This document shows, piece by piece, positions 14,985 through 23,866 of a DNA stretch of 64,000 nt. Position 1 is the stretch's first letter; each line of letters starts with the position of its first letter. The translations under genes and the position numbers were made by a program. The stretch spans positions 806,001 through 870,000 of the forward strand of contig NZ_CP069356.1 of the NCBI RefSeq assembly GCF_016864375.1, read 5' to 3'. This stretch comes from Microvirga sp. VF16 (GTDB taxonomy: Bacteria > Pseudomonadota > Alphaproteobacteria > Rhizobiales > Beijerinckiaceae). The notes below the pieces were generated by a model. The model worked only from the letters and a program-made list of their open reading frames with translations, searched no databases and had not been told where the DNA came from.

Positions 14985-17058
14985 TATTGCCATGAAGGTT
15001 GGCGCCGACCATCTGCGGCGTGATGCGTTCCTCTACGTGCGTCAGTCCTCTCTTCGTCAGGTGTTCGAGAACACCGAGAGCACCAAGCGGCAATACGCCT
15101 TGCGCGATCGCGCCGTGGCGCTAGGCTGGCCCATCGAACGTGTCCATGTCATCGATAGCGACCTGGGTCTCTCCGGCGCGCAGTCGCAGGACCGCGACGG
15201 CTTCCAGCACCTGGTGACCGAAGTGGCGATGGGGCATGCAGGGATCGTGCTGGGGCTGGAAGTGTCGCGCCTGGCACGCAACAATGCCGACTGGCACCGT
15301 CTCCTTGAGCTGGCTGCCATGTCGCGCACGCTCATCATGGACGAGGACGGCGTCTACGATCCGGCTTATTTCAACGATCGCATGCTGCTCGGGCTGAAGG
15401 GCACGATGAGCGAGGCCGAACTGCACATCCTGAAGTCGCGGCTGCAAGGCGGCATTCTCAACAAGGCACGCCGCGGCGAGCTCGAGATGCCGTTGCCGAT
15501 CGGGTTGGTCTACACCCCTGACGCGCGGGTCGTGCTCGATCCCGACCGGCAGATCCAGGACACGGTGCGGCTCCTGTTCGATACCTTCCGCGAGACCGGC
15601 TCAGCCTGCGCTGTCGTGCGCCGCCTGCGGGGTGAGCAGATCCTCTTCCCCCGGCGGATCCGCCGCGGCATCGGCAAGGGCGACGTTCTGTGGAGCGAGA
15701 TCGACCATTCCCGCGTACTCCAGATTCTGCACAACCCGCGATATGCCGGCGCGTTCGCTTATGGGCGCACGCGCACAGCCTACAATGCCAAGCTCAAGTC
15801 CGTGCAGCTGCGCGTGGCGAGATCCGATTGGCAGGTGCTTATACCCGAAGCCCACGAGGGCTACATTCCCTGGGCCGAGTACGAGCGCAATCAGACAGCC
15901 CTGGAACAGAACGCCGCCGGCTTTTCACCTGGCCTGCGTGGACGCATGCCTCGCCAAGGCAGCGGTCTGTTGCAGGGACGGCTGCTGTGCGGCCGCTGCG
16001 GTGCACGCATGCGGGTCCACTATGAGCCGTTCGAGGGGCGGCTGCGCCCGTATTATGTCTGCAACGAAGCGGTCGTGCGACACGCCGGCAAGCACTGCCA
16101 ATGGGTGCGCGGCGCTCCGGTCGATGATGCGGTGAGCACGCTCCTGCTGGAGGCGATGGCGCCGGCGGCGATCGATGTCGCGCTCGCCGTGCAGCAGGAG
16201 ATCACCCAGCGCGTGGAGCAGGCTGCGGCGCTGCGCGGCACGCAGCTGCAACGCGCCCGCTATGAAGCTGAACTGGCCCGCCGGCGCTACCTGAAGGTCG
16301 ATCCGGACAACCGTCTGGTCGCCGACGCGCTGGAAGCCGACTGGAACGCACGGCTGCGTGACCTCGACGCACTCCAGCGCACGCACGAGCGCCAGAACGA
16401 GGCCGACTGTTCGCTGCTGGACGAGCCAGCGCAGGAGCGCATCAGGGCGCTGGCCGCCGATTTCCCGCGCATCTGGAATGACGAGCGCACCGGTGCCGTC
16501 GAACGCAAGCGCATGCTCGGCCTTCTCATCGATGACGTGACGCTGCTCGTCGACGAGCAGGTCAACATCCATATCCGTTGGCGCGGCGGGCGCACGCAGA
16601 GCCTGTCGGTGGCCAGACCACGGCCTATGTCAGTGATACGCAAGACGCCGGCAAAGGTCGTGGCGTTGATGAACGAGCTGCTGGAGATCGCCAACGACCG
16701 GCAGATCGCCGCCCGTCTCAATGAACTCGGGCATCGCAACTGGCGCGGCGAACCCTTCACGCTGAAGAAGGTCATGCTGGTGCGCCGCACCTATGGCTTG
16801 AAGAGCCGGTACGAACGGCTGCGGGAGAGCGGCATGATCACCGGCGAAGAAGTAGCCCAGCAGCTCGGCGTGTGCGTCTCGACCGTTCACCAACTCGGGC
16901 GGAAGGGCATTCTCAAGCGCCATCGATACGCCACCAACCATCGATACTTGTACGAACCGCCGGGCAACGTCAGACTCGAAAAAGGTGCCGGCAGCCGATA
17001 TGGTGGTCGTCCGCCCAGATTAATTGTCGCTCAACCACTCCAACAAGGTGCATCGTGA
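14974..17058 (+). CDS. Large serine recombinase
   Basis: This 694-aa protein has a resolvase domain with FLYVRQSSLRQ (19-29), where S25 is the probable nucleophile. LGLEVSRLARNNADWHRLLE follows near residues 92-111. A recombinase domain comes next, then a zinc ribbon starting CGRCGARM at C339 and C342 with YYVCN after it. A long coiled-coil-rich part (about 410-510) follows, and a C-terminal HTH region contains GEEVAQQLGVCVSTVHQLGR. Large serine recombinases cut at a 2-bp core and integrate or excise without a host factor. The last codons run up to the right element boundary. It looks intact and is the likely mover of this element. Confidence 0.93.
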   Translation: MSTDIAMKVGADHLRRDAFLYVRQSSLRQVFENTESTKRQYALRDRAVALGWPIERVHVIDSDLGLSGAQSQDRDGFQHLVTEVAMGHAGIVLGLEVSRLARNNADWHRLLELAAMSRTLIMDEDGVYDPAYFNDRMLLGLKGTMSEAELHILKSRLQGGILNKARRGELEMPLPIGLVYTPDARVVLDPDRQIQDTVRLLFDTFRETGSACAVVRRLRGEQILFPRRIRRGIGKGDVLWSEIDHSRVLQILHNPRYAGAFAYGRTRTAYNAKLKSVQLRVARSDWQVLIPEAHEGYIPWAEYERNQTALEQNAAGFSPGLRGRMPRQGSGLLQGRLLCGRCGARMRVHYEPFEGRLRPYYVCNEAVVRHAGKHCQWVRGAPVDDAVSTLLLEAMAPAAIDVALAVQQEITQRVEQAAALRGTQLQRARYEAELARRRYLKVDPDNRLVADALEADWNARLRDLDALQRTHERQNEADCSLLDEPAQERIRALAADFPRIWNDERTGAVERKRMLGLLIDDVTLLVDEQVNIHIRWRGGRTQSLSVARPRPMSVIRKTPAKVVALMNELLEIANDRQIAARLNELGHRNWRGEPFTLKKVMLVRRTYGLKSRYERLRESGMITGEEVAQQLGVCVSTVHQLGRKGILKRHRYATNHRYLYEPPGNVRLEKGAGSRYGGRPPRLIVAQPLQQGAS

Positions 17059-17070
17059 TGCCTGCTCCTT

Positions 17071-17733
17071 GCTTTGCGGACTCTGCACGGGTGTGGTCCT
17101 CGGCTCCAGTCCCATCTCTCGCGCCAGGCCCTTCGTCTCATGGGCGATGTAGCCCGAGCCATTGTCGGAGAGCCATTCGATGGTCTCTGGCAGTCGGTTC
17201 ACCGGCCCAAAGCGGTATTCGACAGCGGTGATCATCAGATCCTGTACATCCTCACCCTTGATCCCTTCGGTCGTGGCCACATGGCCCAGCACCTCCCGGT
17301 CACAGCAGTCGAGCGCAAAGGCGACCCGCACCTTCTCGCCATTGTCACAGCCGATTTCGAAGCCGTCCGAACACCAGCGCAGGTTGGAGCGCTCCACGGC
17401 CACACGACCGTCGTGCCGGCGCGCCTCGGCCCCGCCGGCATGCCGCTGCAGCAGGAGACCGTGGGCCTTCATGACCCGGTAGACCCGCTTGTGATTGGGC
17501 GGCGCCCGGCCCTGCTCGCGAGCCTGGCGCACCAGAAGTGCATGCACGCGCCGATAGCCATAGGTCGGCAGGCTGCCGATGATCGCCTTGATGGATGCGA
17601 CGAGTTCCTCCTCCGGCTCGGGCGGACGTCCCCGGCGCTTGACTGGTCGCCCTGCCGCTTGCTCGGCAATGTTCGAGCGGGCGACCTGAAGAGTGGCGCA
17701 GACGGCGCTCATCGCGAACCGCCCTTGGGCCAT
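17071..17733 (-). pseudogene. IS3 transposase OrfB, N-terminal and central part
   Basis: It contains RRVHALLVRQAREQGRAPPN, CSDGFEIGCDNGEKVRVAFA with the first catalytic Asp, and ETIEWLSDNGSGYIAHETKG with the second. The native frame ends at VQSPQS, and a spurious tail read from the inserted element continues to 17020. The missing C-terminus with the catalytic Glu lies at 13556-13743. It is made by -1 frameshift from orfA. The protein is inactive while the insertion is present. Confidence 0.88.
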
Positions 17734-18101
17734 GACAGCGAGCGCAACAGCTGCTTTTTTGGCCCGGTGGCGACCTCCAGCGCCTCCTTGAGGATCTCGG
17801 CCTCGAGCGTCTTCTTGCCGAGCAGGCGCTGCAGCTCTCGGACTTGGTTCTGCAAGGCGCGGTACTCGGAGGCGGCAACGACCTCCTCCTGGGCACTGGT
17901 GGCGGTCAGTGCGCCTTGCGCGGCGAGCTTGCGCCAGCGGAAGAGCTGGTTGGGAGCGACCCCATGCCGGCGGGCCACCAGGCTGACGGTGGCGTCAGGT
18001 TCGTAGGTCTCCTGGACGATGGACAGCTTCTCAGAGGCCGTCCAGCGGCGGCGGTGTTGCGGTCCATCGAGGACCTCTAACTTCGAGGAAGAACCAGTCA
18101 T
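17709..18101 (-). CDS. IS3 transposase OrfA
   Basis: This 130-aa protein has an N-terminal HTH (TASEKLSIVQETYEPDATVS, then LVARRHGVAPNQLFRWRKLA) and a leucine-zipper-like stretch, ALQNQVRELQRLLGKKTLEA. Both are normal for IS3 OrfA, which binds the IS ends. The 3' part overlaps orfB by 25 bases, and a slippery heptamer sits at 17754-17760. It is intact although the element as a whole is broken. Confidence 0.9.
   Translation of the reverse strand: MTGSSSKLEVLDGPQHRRRWTASEKLSIVQETYEPDATVSLVARRHGVAPNQLFRWRKLAAQGALTATSAQEEVVAASEYRALQNQVRELQRLLGKKTLEAEILKEALEVATGPKKQLLRSLSWPKGGSR
17754..17760 (-). other. Programmed -1 frameshift site (A AAA AAG) of the IS3 element
   Basis: On the minus strand the orfA frame reads CCA AAA AAG CAG. 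This places the heptamer in the canonical phase. After a -1 shift the frame continues GCA GCT GTT GCG into orfB, giving the OrfAB transposase. Confidence 0.8.
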
Positions 18102-18163
18102 AGCACCAACACTACTCCTATCTCTTAGCGAGGTGGGAGATCATGTCCGGTCAATTCGGGGGC

Positions 18164-18416
18164 TACTTCAGTTGCCCTCAACACATCGACTATCCATCGG
18201 ATTGGCGGCTATGAGGTGACCCACACGCCCAGCCACATCCAGATTGAACTGATGTGGCATGAGACGCGGCTCGACCGCAGCGGCCAGAGCTGCGCACTCG
18301 TCTACGATGTTGCCACAGGTGAACCGCAGGAGATGCTGATCTCTCGACAGAGGACCCTTCAGCTACTGGTGATAAGCCTGTCTTATGTCTCTTATGTGCC
18401 TTGGAAGACGCGGTGA
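18164..18416 (+). pseudogene. Right part of the split homologue of the 9759 protein
   Basis: It reads HRIGGYEVTHTPSHIQIELM, ETRLDRSGQSCALVYDVATG and ends SYVPWKTR. Each segment has a direct match in the intact protein (HRIGGYVVTHTPGHLEIELM, GQSCALIYDV, SFIPWKT). It follows immediately after the right IS3 end. With the left part at 13280 it accounts for a full gene, so the 4.6 kb between are inserted. Confidence 0.85.
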
Positions 18417-18688
18417 CTTGAATGAACTCAGAAGGATGGGCGACGATCGCGCTCGCAACCGGGTTAATCATCCATGAAAGGATCGTCATCCGGCTGTGCG
18501 ATGACCCTTTGACCCGTCTCAGCTAGATCAGCTCTTGTTGAGGCCATCGGAAGCCCCAAGCAACCACCGGCAGTGGAGCTCGTTTTCCTGAAAGTGTGGC
18601 GAGGTCATCGGTGAGGAAGTTGCGGAAATACTCCGGAGCAGGGTGGACCGATGGCCGCGAGCCGGTGTGAGATCGAATAACCCTGTCC

Positions 18689-19635
18689 TAATGATCATTA
18701 CGAAGGTGGTGTAACATAGGGCGGTGTCGATCCTCGTGAGGAGGTGCGCGATGGAGGACAACGTGTGGCGTCCGGCGCATCTGACGCCGGGGCAGATGGA
18801 GGAGCGCCCCGGCTTGATGAGGAGGCCTGGGCTGATCTGGATCGGCTCCTGGACCGGGGTGCCCTGGCAGCGGGCTTTGCCACCGAGCGCTGGACCCTCC
18901 AGCGCATTGCGGCCCTGATCGAGCGCGAGTTCGGGGTGCACTATCATCCCGCACTATCTGGAGCGGCCGCTGAAGGCGCATGGATTTAGCGTGCAGCGTC
19001 CCGCCACAAAGGCCAAGGAGCGCGACGAACTCGTGATTGCGGTCTGGCCCAAGCGCGAATGGGTTGCTTTGAAAAGAAGGCACAGCGGGAGCGCCGCACG
19101 CTGCTCCTCCGGGACGAGACCGGCCACAGCTTCCGGGCCGCGGCCGGACACGACCTGGGCGCGGCGCGGGCTGCCCCCGCTGTTGCGGCGGGTGAGCAAG
19201 CGGCGCGAGGTCTCGAGCATCGTGGCGATCACGCCCGACGGGCGGCTTTATGCCCGCCACTTCCGCACCAGCGTCTCGAGCCAGACCGTGATCTCGGCCT
19301 TGCTCTATTTCCGGCGCAAGATCGGCACGCCGCTGCTGGTGGTCTGGGATCGGCTCAATGCCCATCGATCACAAGTTACCACTGCCTTCATCGCAGCTCA
19401 TGCGCGGGACTTCGCGGTCGCTTACCTGCCGGCCTATGCCCCCGAACTCAATCCGGAGGAGCAGTGCAATGCGTGCGTCAAGCGGGCTATGGAGAATGCG
19501 TTACCCGAATCCGTCGCCGACCTGCACCGGCTGGCGCGCCGCGAGTTCGTCCGCCTGCAACGCCAACCCGAGATGATCGTCAGCTTCTTTCGTCATGCAG
19601 GCCTCTCCGTCACATGACATTCGTGAAGATCATTA
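18689..19635 (+). mobile_element. IS630-family element (relic)
   Basis: TA at 18689-18690 and TA at 19634-19635 flank inverted ends: ATGATCATTACGAAGG on the left and, reversed, ATGATCTTCACGAATG on the right. TA duplication is the IS630 target rule. The right TA is part of the TAA stop codon of the next gene. Confidence 0.78.
18744..19617 (+). pseudogene. IS630 transposase, frameshifted
   Basis: The N-terminal HTH part (LQRIAALIEREFGVHYHP) is in the frame ending at 18989. The middle (FEKKAQRERRTLLLRDETGH) is in another frame. The C-terminal catalytic part resumes with REVSSIVAITPDGRLYARHF, VVWDRLNAHRS (second Asp) and LPAYAPELNPEEQ (Glu) and ends at 19617. Normal IS630 transposases are about 345 aa in one or two frames. 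At least two frame changes make this copy inactive. Confidence 0.82.
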
Positions 19636-20223
19636 GTCCGGCTTTTTCCTCCGACCATTGGCTGCACCTGGGTCCGGGTCCGGCGGTACTGGTAGGACCT
19701 TGCCTGTGAACTTCGTATAGAGTTCGCTTACCGCTTCGTGTTCCTTCGGTGTCCGAAGCTTCATAGTGATCAGTCGGGCGACAGACGCACCGAATTTCTC
19801 GGGATCAGCGTAGGCCAACTCGAGATACCACCGTCCGATGAGTATCTGCTGGGTTCGAACGAGCTCGTTTTCTTCTCGTCGCCGGGCACCCTGCAACTGT
19901 CGCTTCAACGCGACCTCTGCCCTCCTGCTCTCCTCGGTCTCTTTCTCTCGCTCACGGACCTTCTCAAGGAGAATCTCTGATCTCTTTCTCTTGCGGGCTG
20001 GAGGGGTGCTTTCTTGAGACCGGTTCGGAGCATCCTCAATTGGCGCCTGTGAGGTAGTGTTGTCGGCCTTACCATCTAATAGCAACTCATCGTTGGGTAG
20101 GGCATCGGGGGCTGTAAGCTCGGCGTTCAAAGCACTCCCGCCCGGAGTGCTTGGTGTCGCGTGAAGCGTTTTCTCGGCCCCTTGGGTCGGGTATGAGCTG
20201 GTCTGGTCGTTCTGGTCAGGCAT
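19633..20223 (-). CDS. TraD-like conjugal transfer accessory protein
   Basis: This 196-aa protein starts MPDQNDQTSSYPTQG; a longer frame exists but would run through the oriT. The first 85 residues are Ser/Thr/Pro-rich and likely disordered. Then comes a charged helical region (ILLEKVREREKETEESRRAE), and the C-terminal part has LIGRWYLELAYADPEKFGAS. This arrangement resembles the small TraD/TraC proteins encoded divergently from relaxases on Ti-like plasmids, which help relaxosome formation at oriT. It is divergent from the relaxase with the oriT between. Its TAA stop is shared with the IS630 target TA. Confidence 0.65.
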   Translation of the reverse strand: MPDQNDQTSSYPTQGAEKTLHATPSTPGGSALNAELTAPDALPNDELLLDGKADNTTSQAPIEDAPNRSQESTPPARKRKRSEILLEKVREREKETEESRRAEVALKRQLQGARRREENELVRTQQILIGRWYLELAYADPEKFGASVARLITMKLRTPKEHEAVSELYTKFTGKVLPVPPDPDPGAANGRRKKPD

Positions 20224-20322
20224 TTGTGTTTCGTTCCGGGAGAAGGCGTTATCTGTATATAGTGCGTTCAAGACTCTATCCCTTTGCTGGGAAAGTTGGC
20301 AAGGTCTCTGTTGGAAAAGCGG

Positions 20323-20336
20323 AAGGGCGCAATTAT
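20323..20336. other. Putative oriT nic region (Q-type)
   Basis: AAGGGCGCAATTAT resembles the nic region of Ti plasmids and, more distantly, RSF1010-type oriT (GGGCGCA core). It lies 65 bases before the relaxase start, between the divergent transfer genes, which is the expected place. Confidence 0.65.
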
Positions 20337-20400
20337 GCAAACTTTGCGCGGCTGAGGCTCGAGGAGTTCGGGTGGCGGCGTCGGGCATATCGAGGAATGA

Positions 20401-23400
20401 ATGGCCATAGCATTCTATAGAATGAGCACGGTCAAACGGGCGCAGGGCAGGAGTGCGCTTGCGGCCTCTGCCTATATTGCCTGTCAGCGTTTAAAGGATC
20501 GTCTGACGGGTGAAGTATTCGACTTCCGCCGGAAGGCCGGCTTGCATTGCGCCTTTGTTGTTGCCCCAGACGAGTGCAAAGTCGATCGTGAAGTTCTGTG
20601 GAATGCCGCAGAGGCTGCTGAGACGCGGAGCAATAGTGTGGTGGCGCGCTCAACGATCTTGGCTCTTCCTCATGAGCTGGATCAAGCGCGCTACGCGTCG
20701 CTGGTTCGAAAACACGCTCGCTATCTGGCAGAGCGCCACGGCGTCGCCGTGGATGTGGCTATCCACTTACCTGGGAAGGAGGGAGATGAGCGGAACTTCC
20801 ATGCTCATCTTTTGCTCACAACCCGCGAAGTCGCGATCGGTCCCGCGGGTGATGTAATCTGCGGCAAGAAGACGAGGAAGCTGGATGAGCACCGGACCGG
20901 GTCCGCCATTATCAACGAGTGGCGGCTTCATTGGCAGGACTGTGTCAATGAAGCACTCCATCATCTGGGAGTGCAGATCGACGTCCGGTCTTACGCAAAG
21001 CAGGGCCTTGATCGCGTAGCAGAGGAGCATCTTGGTCCTGCCAGGACGAATCTTGATCGACGGGCGACCCGGGAAATTCTCGAAGAGGTAAGGACCGCGC
21101 GCCTTATCTATCTCGATGCTGTTTCTGCGGATGGGAGGTGGCGGCGGTTTGGTCTCGAGGCTCGAAGACGTCGCACGGAGAGTGCTGCGGCTGCCCCTTC
21201 GAAACAGGAGTTTGGCGAGTATCTCGAAAGGCAAGAGGAGGCTCAAACAGACGAACCGCTGTTTACCTCAGTCGGCAAGGTAACAGATCCGCTTATATCC
21301 CAGGAGGATAGCACTGAGACGATGCCTGGCTTGGAAGGAACTGCCGTCCCTGATGGAGCCAGTGCTGGCAGGGCCGAGGGGCCGATGAGGGACAACGAGC
21401 TTCCGATAAGCGGTGAAGGGGAGCCGCCCTCGGACCAGGAGATCGATTGCCCGTCTGATCCGGTATCTAAGGCCGTGTCCACAACGATGGCGCTCGGATC
21501 ACCAGGAAATGATGGAGCTGATGCTCAAGAGAGTGCAGGGGATGGTCCAGAAATCCCGCCGACACGGACCCCGTCTCTGGAAGCGAGTGTGGGGCTAAAG
21601 CCTCTTTCCGGGTCACCCGCCACCCAAGGTGAACAGGACCAGCAATCGTTGATTCCTCATGGAGAGGAATCGGACAATTCTGTCGAGCCTATCGCCTATA
21701 GGGGCGGCCAGCATGTTCCGGAGGCTGTTGGTGAGCTGAGACACAGTGCGGGTCAGGCACATTCGCATGCGGACGTTGTCGGTCCCGAAAGCGTGACGGC
21801 TCCAGTTAGAAACATGATTGAACGCCTACGCGCGGTGTCTGAGGCGGCCAGAGAAAGGGAGGCGGTCAAACGGTCAATTGAAGAGCAGATCGCAGCTGAT
21901 AGACGGTCACCCCGTAGTCCATCGAAATCGGCCGCTGCTAACAGCCCTGCAGCAAACCCTTTGACCGGCGGCCCTGCCATGCAATTGCCGCTGATGCAGC
22001 AGGATGCTGGGGGTGTCGGCGGAATGCCGCGATCCGGCTCGTCCAGGCCCGCATCGAAGGAAGCCCCGACTCAATCTCCTCAGGTCGGTAGCACCGGTGT
22101 CTTGCAGAGCGACCGAGCGAGAACGACTAAGCAAACGGCGCTCGGGTCGGAGCCTACCGTCGCAGAACTGATAGCAAAAGGGCAGGGCCGGCCAATAAGA
22201 AGTGTGCCGTCCCAGGACGCTTCAGCCTTGGGAGCCTCAATCACGGAATCGGTGGGGGCGCCTCTTGAAGGTAAGACCTCTGCCAACATCGAGGCGCCTT
22301 CCAGGCCTACCCGAGCACAAGATAAGGTCGTTTCTCCGGCCTCAGTGTTTGTTCAGCCGCCTACATCAGATATGAAGCAGCAGGACGCTAGCAGCGACAT
22401 CAAAGGAATTGGGCAGGTGAGCGGTGAAAAGCAACAGCTCGCTTTAACCTCGCAAAATCTACCTGCATCATCGGATCCGATTAGCGCTCCCAAGATCAGA
22501 ATCAGTCAAACCGCATCTGAGCGATCACAGGCGTTACATTCGGTTGGAGCACCGTCGGGTCAAGAACCCTCTGGGAACGCGCTCCGGAAGCCTTCCGGAA
22601 CAAATCCAAGTCTGAGCTCTGACGTGTTATCGCCGATTCACGGTCAAGAGGTAGTAAGAGCCGTTCATGAGCCACCAGCTCCCGTCCACCGAACCGACCT
22701 AGGCAGGCTGGCGGATAGTCCTGCCGGTATCATAATCACGAGTGGAACATCTCCAACTTCAATGCCCGGCGAAGAAACGGAGAGTGTCGGAATAAAGAGT
22801 TCATCACTCCCTGATGAACCGGCTGTTGCACAGACGAAAAATACTGCCGCGGGTCCAGGTAAATCGCCAGCGCCAACTCCAGCTAGTTCCGCCGCCAAGG
22901 CCCCTGCCCCGAATAATCCCCGGTTCGAGGCAGGAATTAAGCCAGTTGTGGCAGAAAATTCCCATCAGCCATCCAGGCCGGCTGTAAATAATGTGCCGAA
23001 GCCGGAAAATGCCGCGCCAGGCACGGAGCCCGCGCGCGACAATTCAGGTTCGGCTGTGTCGAAGCCAGCAACAGCTGCCCCGGCTCCGTCGGCGCCGGCT
23101 CAAGCTCAGCGCCCGGCCGCTGCTCAAACCGACGCGAAACCTGGCCAGACGCAGGCACCTTCTCGCCCGGCGCAAGCTCCCGCGGCTCCGTCCGTCCGAC
23201 CCACAGCTCCTCAGATCGGATCTGCGAAGGAGCCAGCCACGACTAAGGTCACATCGGCACCAGCCGCGGCTCCGGAAAAGGCACCAGCCCCCGCGCCTGC
23301 CCAAGCCCCGACTCCTCGTACTGAACCCGCTCGGCCGACACCTCGCGCGGAAACGAGCACCGGCAAACCTGACGGTGCAAAGGCGGCAACCGAGGCCAAG

Positions 23401-23658
23401 GCACCTGCTCGGCCTGAGAGGGCCTTTGTCGCACCCAAGCCATCCACGGCTGAATTGGGTCCTGCCAGGACACCCGGAGAACGATCTGGCGAGGGCTCGG
23501 ACGCGAAACCTGCAAAGGAGAAGGCAGAGATCCGGGTCGGCAATCCTCTGTCTCCCGTCACTCCCAAGCAGATCGAGCCGATCCGCGTCGAAGGCACAAA
23601 GCCACCGAAGAAGCCAAAGCGCCGCGGCAAGGGCAGGGACGAGGGCCCAAGCATGTAA
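20401..23658 (+). CDS. MobA/MobL (MOBQ) relaxase with a very long disordered tail
   Basis: This 1085-aa protein begins MAIAFYRMSTVKRAQGRSAL. The relaxase domain covers about 1-260. Y25 (ASAYIAC) is the likely nicking Tyr, and the metal-binding His cluster is H122 with H134/H136 in RNFHAHLLLT. MOBQ relaxases cut oriT and pilot single DNA strands into the recipient. Residues from about 270 to the end are low-complexity, first Ser/Glu/Gly-rich and after about 860 Pro/Ala/Lys-rich, with no helicase or primase domain visible. The start is supported by GAGGAATG just upstream. No type IV secretion genes are in the window, so the element is at most mobilisable. The frame is intact. Confidence 0.9.
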   Translation: MAIAFYRMSTVKRAQGRSALAASAYIACQRLKDRLTGEVFDFRRKAGLHCAFVVAPDECKVDREVLWNAAEAAETRSNSVVARSTILALPHELDQARYASLVRKHARYLAERHGVAVDVAIHLPGKEGDERNFHAHLLLTTREVAIGPAGDVICGKKTRKLDEHRTGSAIINEWRLHWQDCVNEALHHLGVQIDVRSYAKQGLDRVAEEHLGPARTNLDRRATREILEEVRTARLIYLDAVSADGRWRRFGLEARRRRTESAAAAPSKQEFGEYLERQEEAQTDEPLFTSVGKVTDPLISQEDSTETMPGLEGTAVPDGASAGRAEGPMRDNELPISGEGEPPSDQEIDCPSDPVSKAVSTTMALGSPGNDGADAQESAGDGPEIPPTRTPSLEASVGLKPLSGSPATQGEQDQQSLIPHGEESDNSVEPIAYRGGQHVPEAVGELRHSAGQAHSHADVVGPESVTAPVRNMIERLRAVSEAAREREAVKRSIEEQIAADRRSPRSPSKSAAANSPAANPLTGGPAMQLPLMQQDAGGVGGMPRSGSSRPASKEAPTQSPQVGSTGVLQSDRARTTKQTALGSEPTVAELIAKGQGRPIRSVPSQDASALGASITESVGAPLEGKTSANIEAPSRPTRAQDKVVSPASVFVQPPTSDMKQQDASSDIKGIGQVSGEKQQLALTSQNLPASSDPISAPKIRISQTASERSQALHSVGAPSGQEPSGNALRKPSGTNPSLSSDVLSPIHGQEVVRAVHEPPAPVHRTDLGRLADSPAGIIITSGTSPTSMPGEETESVGIKSSSLPDEPAVAQTKNTAAGPGKSPAPTPASSAAKAPAPNNPRFEAGIKPVVAENSHQPSRPAVNNVPKPENAAPGTEPARDNSGSAVSKPATAAPAPSAPAQAQRPAAAQTDAKPGQTQAPSRPAQAPAAPSVRPTAPQIGSAKEPATTKVTSAPAAAPEKAPAPAPAQAPTPRTEPARPTPRAETSTGKPDGAKAATEAKAPARPERAFVAPKPSTAELGPARTPGERSGEGSDAKPAKEKAEIRVGNPLSPVTPKQIEPIRVEGTKPPKKPKRRGKGRDEGPSM

Positions 23659-23866
23659 TCGGAAACTGGACCAACCAGATTTGAAATGACACACAGCGCT
23701 CTCGCCCAAGTCTCTCACAGGACTGCAAGCGGAGGACTTTCTCTTTACCTGTTACCTGGCAGCAGATTGCGTGCTCGGCTAAACGGGCCAGCAACTCTTC
23801 TCGTGAGAAGGGCAGGGCATCGGGTTCGGCTATGCAGCAAGGAGTGATGCGGAACCCGGGCCGAGA

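Larger units (their letters stand above)
13745..17068 (+). mobile_element. Serine-recombinase element inserted in the IS3 orfB
   Basis: The left boundary is after TT at 13743-13744 and the right boundary is before TT at 17069-17070. Joining the flanks at one TT restores the orfB reading frame (CAAAGCAACGGCATGG on the minus strand). A 2-bp shared core is what serine recombinases leave at crossover. The element carries a DUF5372 gene, a helix-turn-helix gene and a large serine recombinase, a triad I recall from other rhizobial genomes. Near the left end, AGTCC-A-GGACT (13751-13761) is a perfect small palindrome. Confidence 0.75.
13535..18163 (-). mobile_element. IS3-family (IS2-like) element, itself interrupted
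   Basis: The ends form imperfect inverted repeats: GCCCCCGAAAGATCGGACA on the left and, on the opposite strand, GCCCCCGAATTGACCGGACA on the right. Inside are orfA (17709-18101) and orfB, whose C-terminal part (13556-13743) is separated from the rest (17071-17733) by a 3.3-kb insertion. Without that insertion the element is about 1.3 kb, normal for IS3. It interrupts the homologue of the 9759 gene. I could not fix a clear target duplication. Confidence 0.8.

Noticed and set aside
23044..23718. Long minus-strand frames opposite the relaxase tail
   Set aside because: They mirror the Pro/Ala-rich low-complexity code of the real gene and are Arg/Ser/Gly-rich artefacts.
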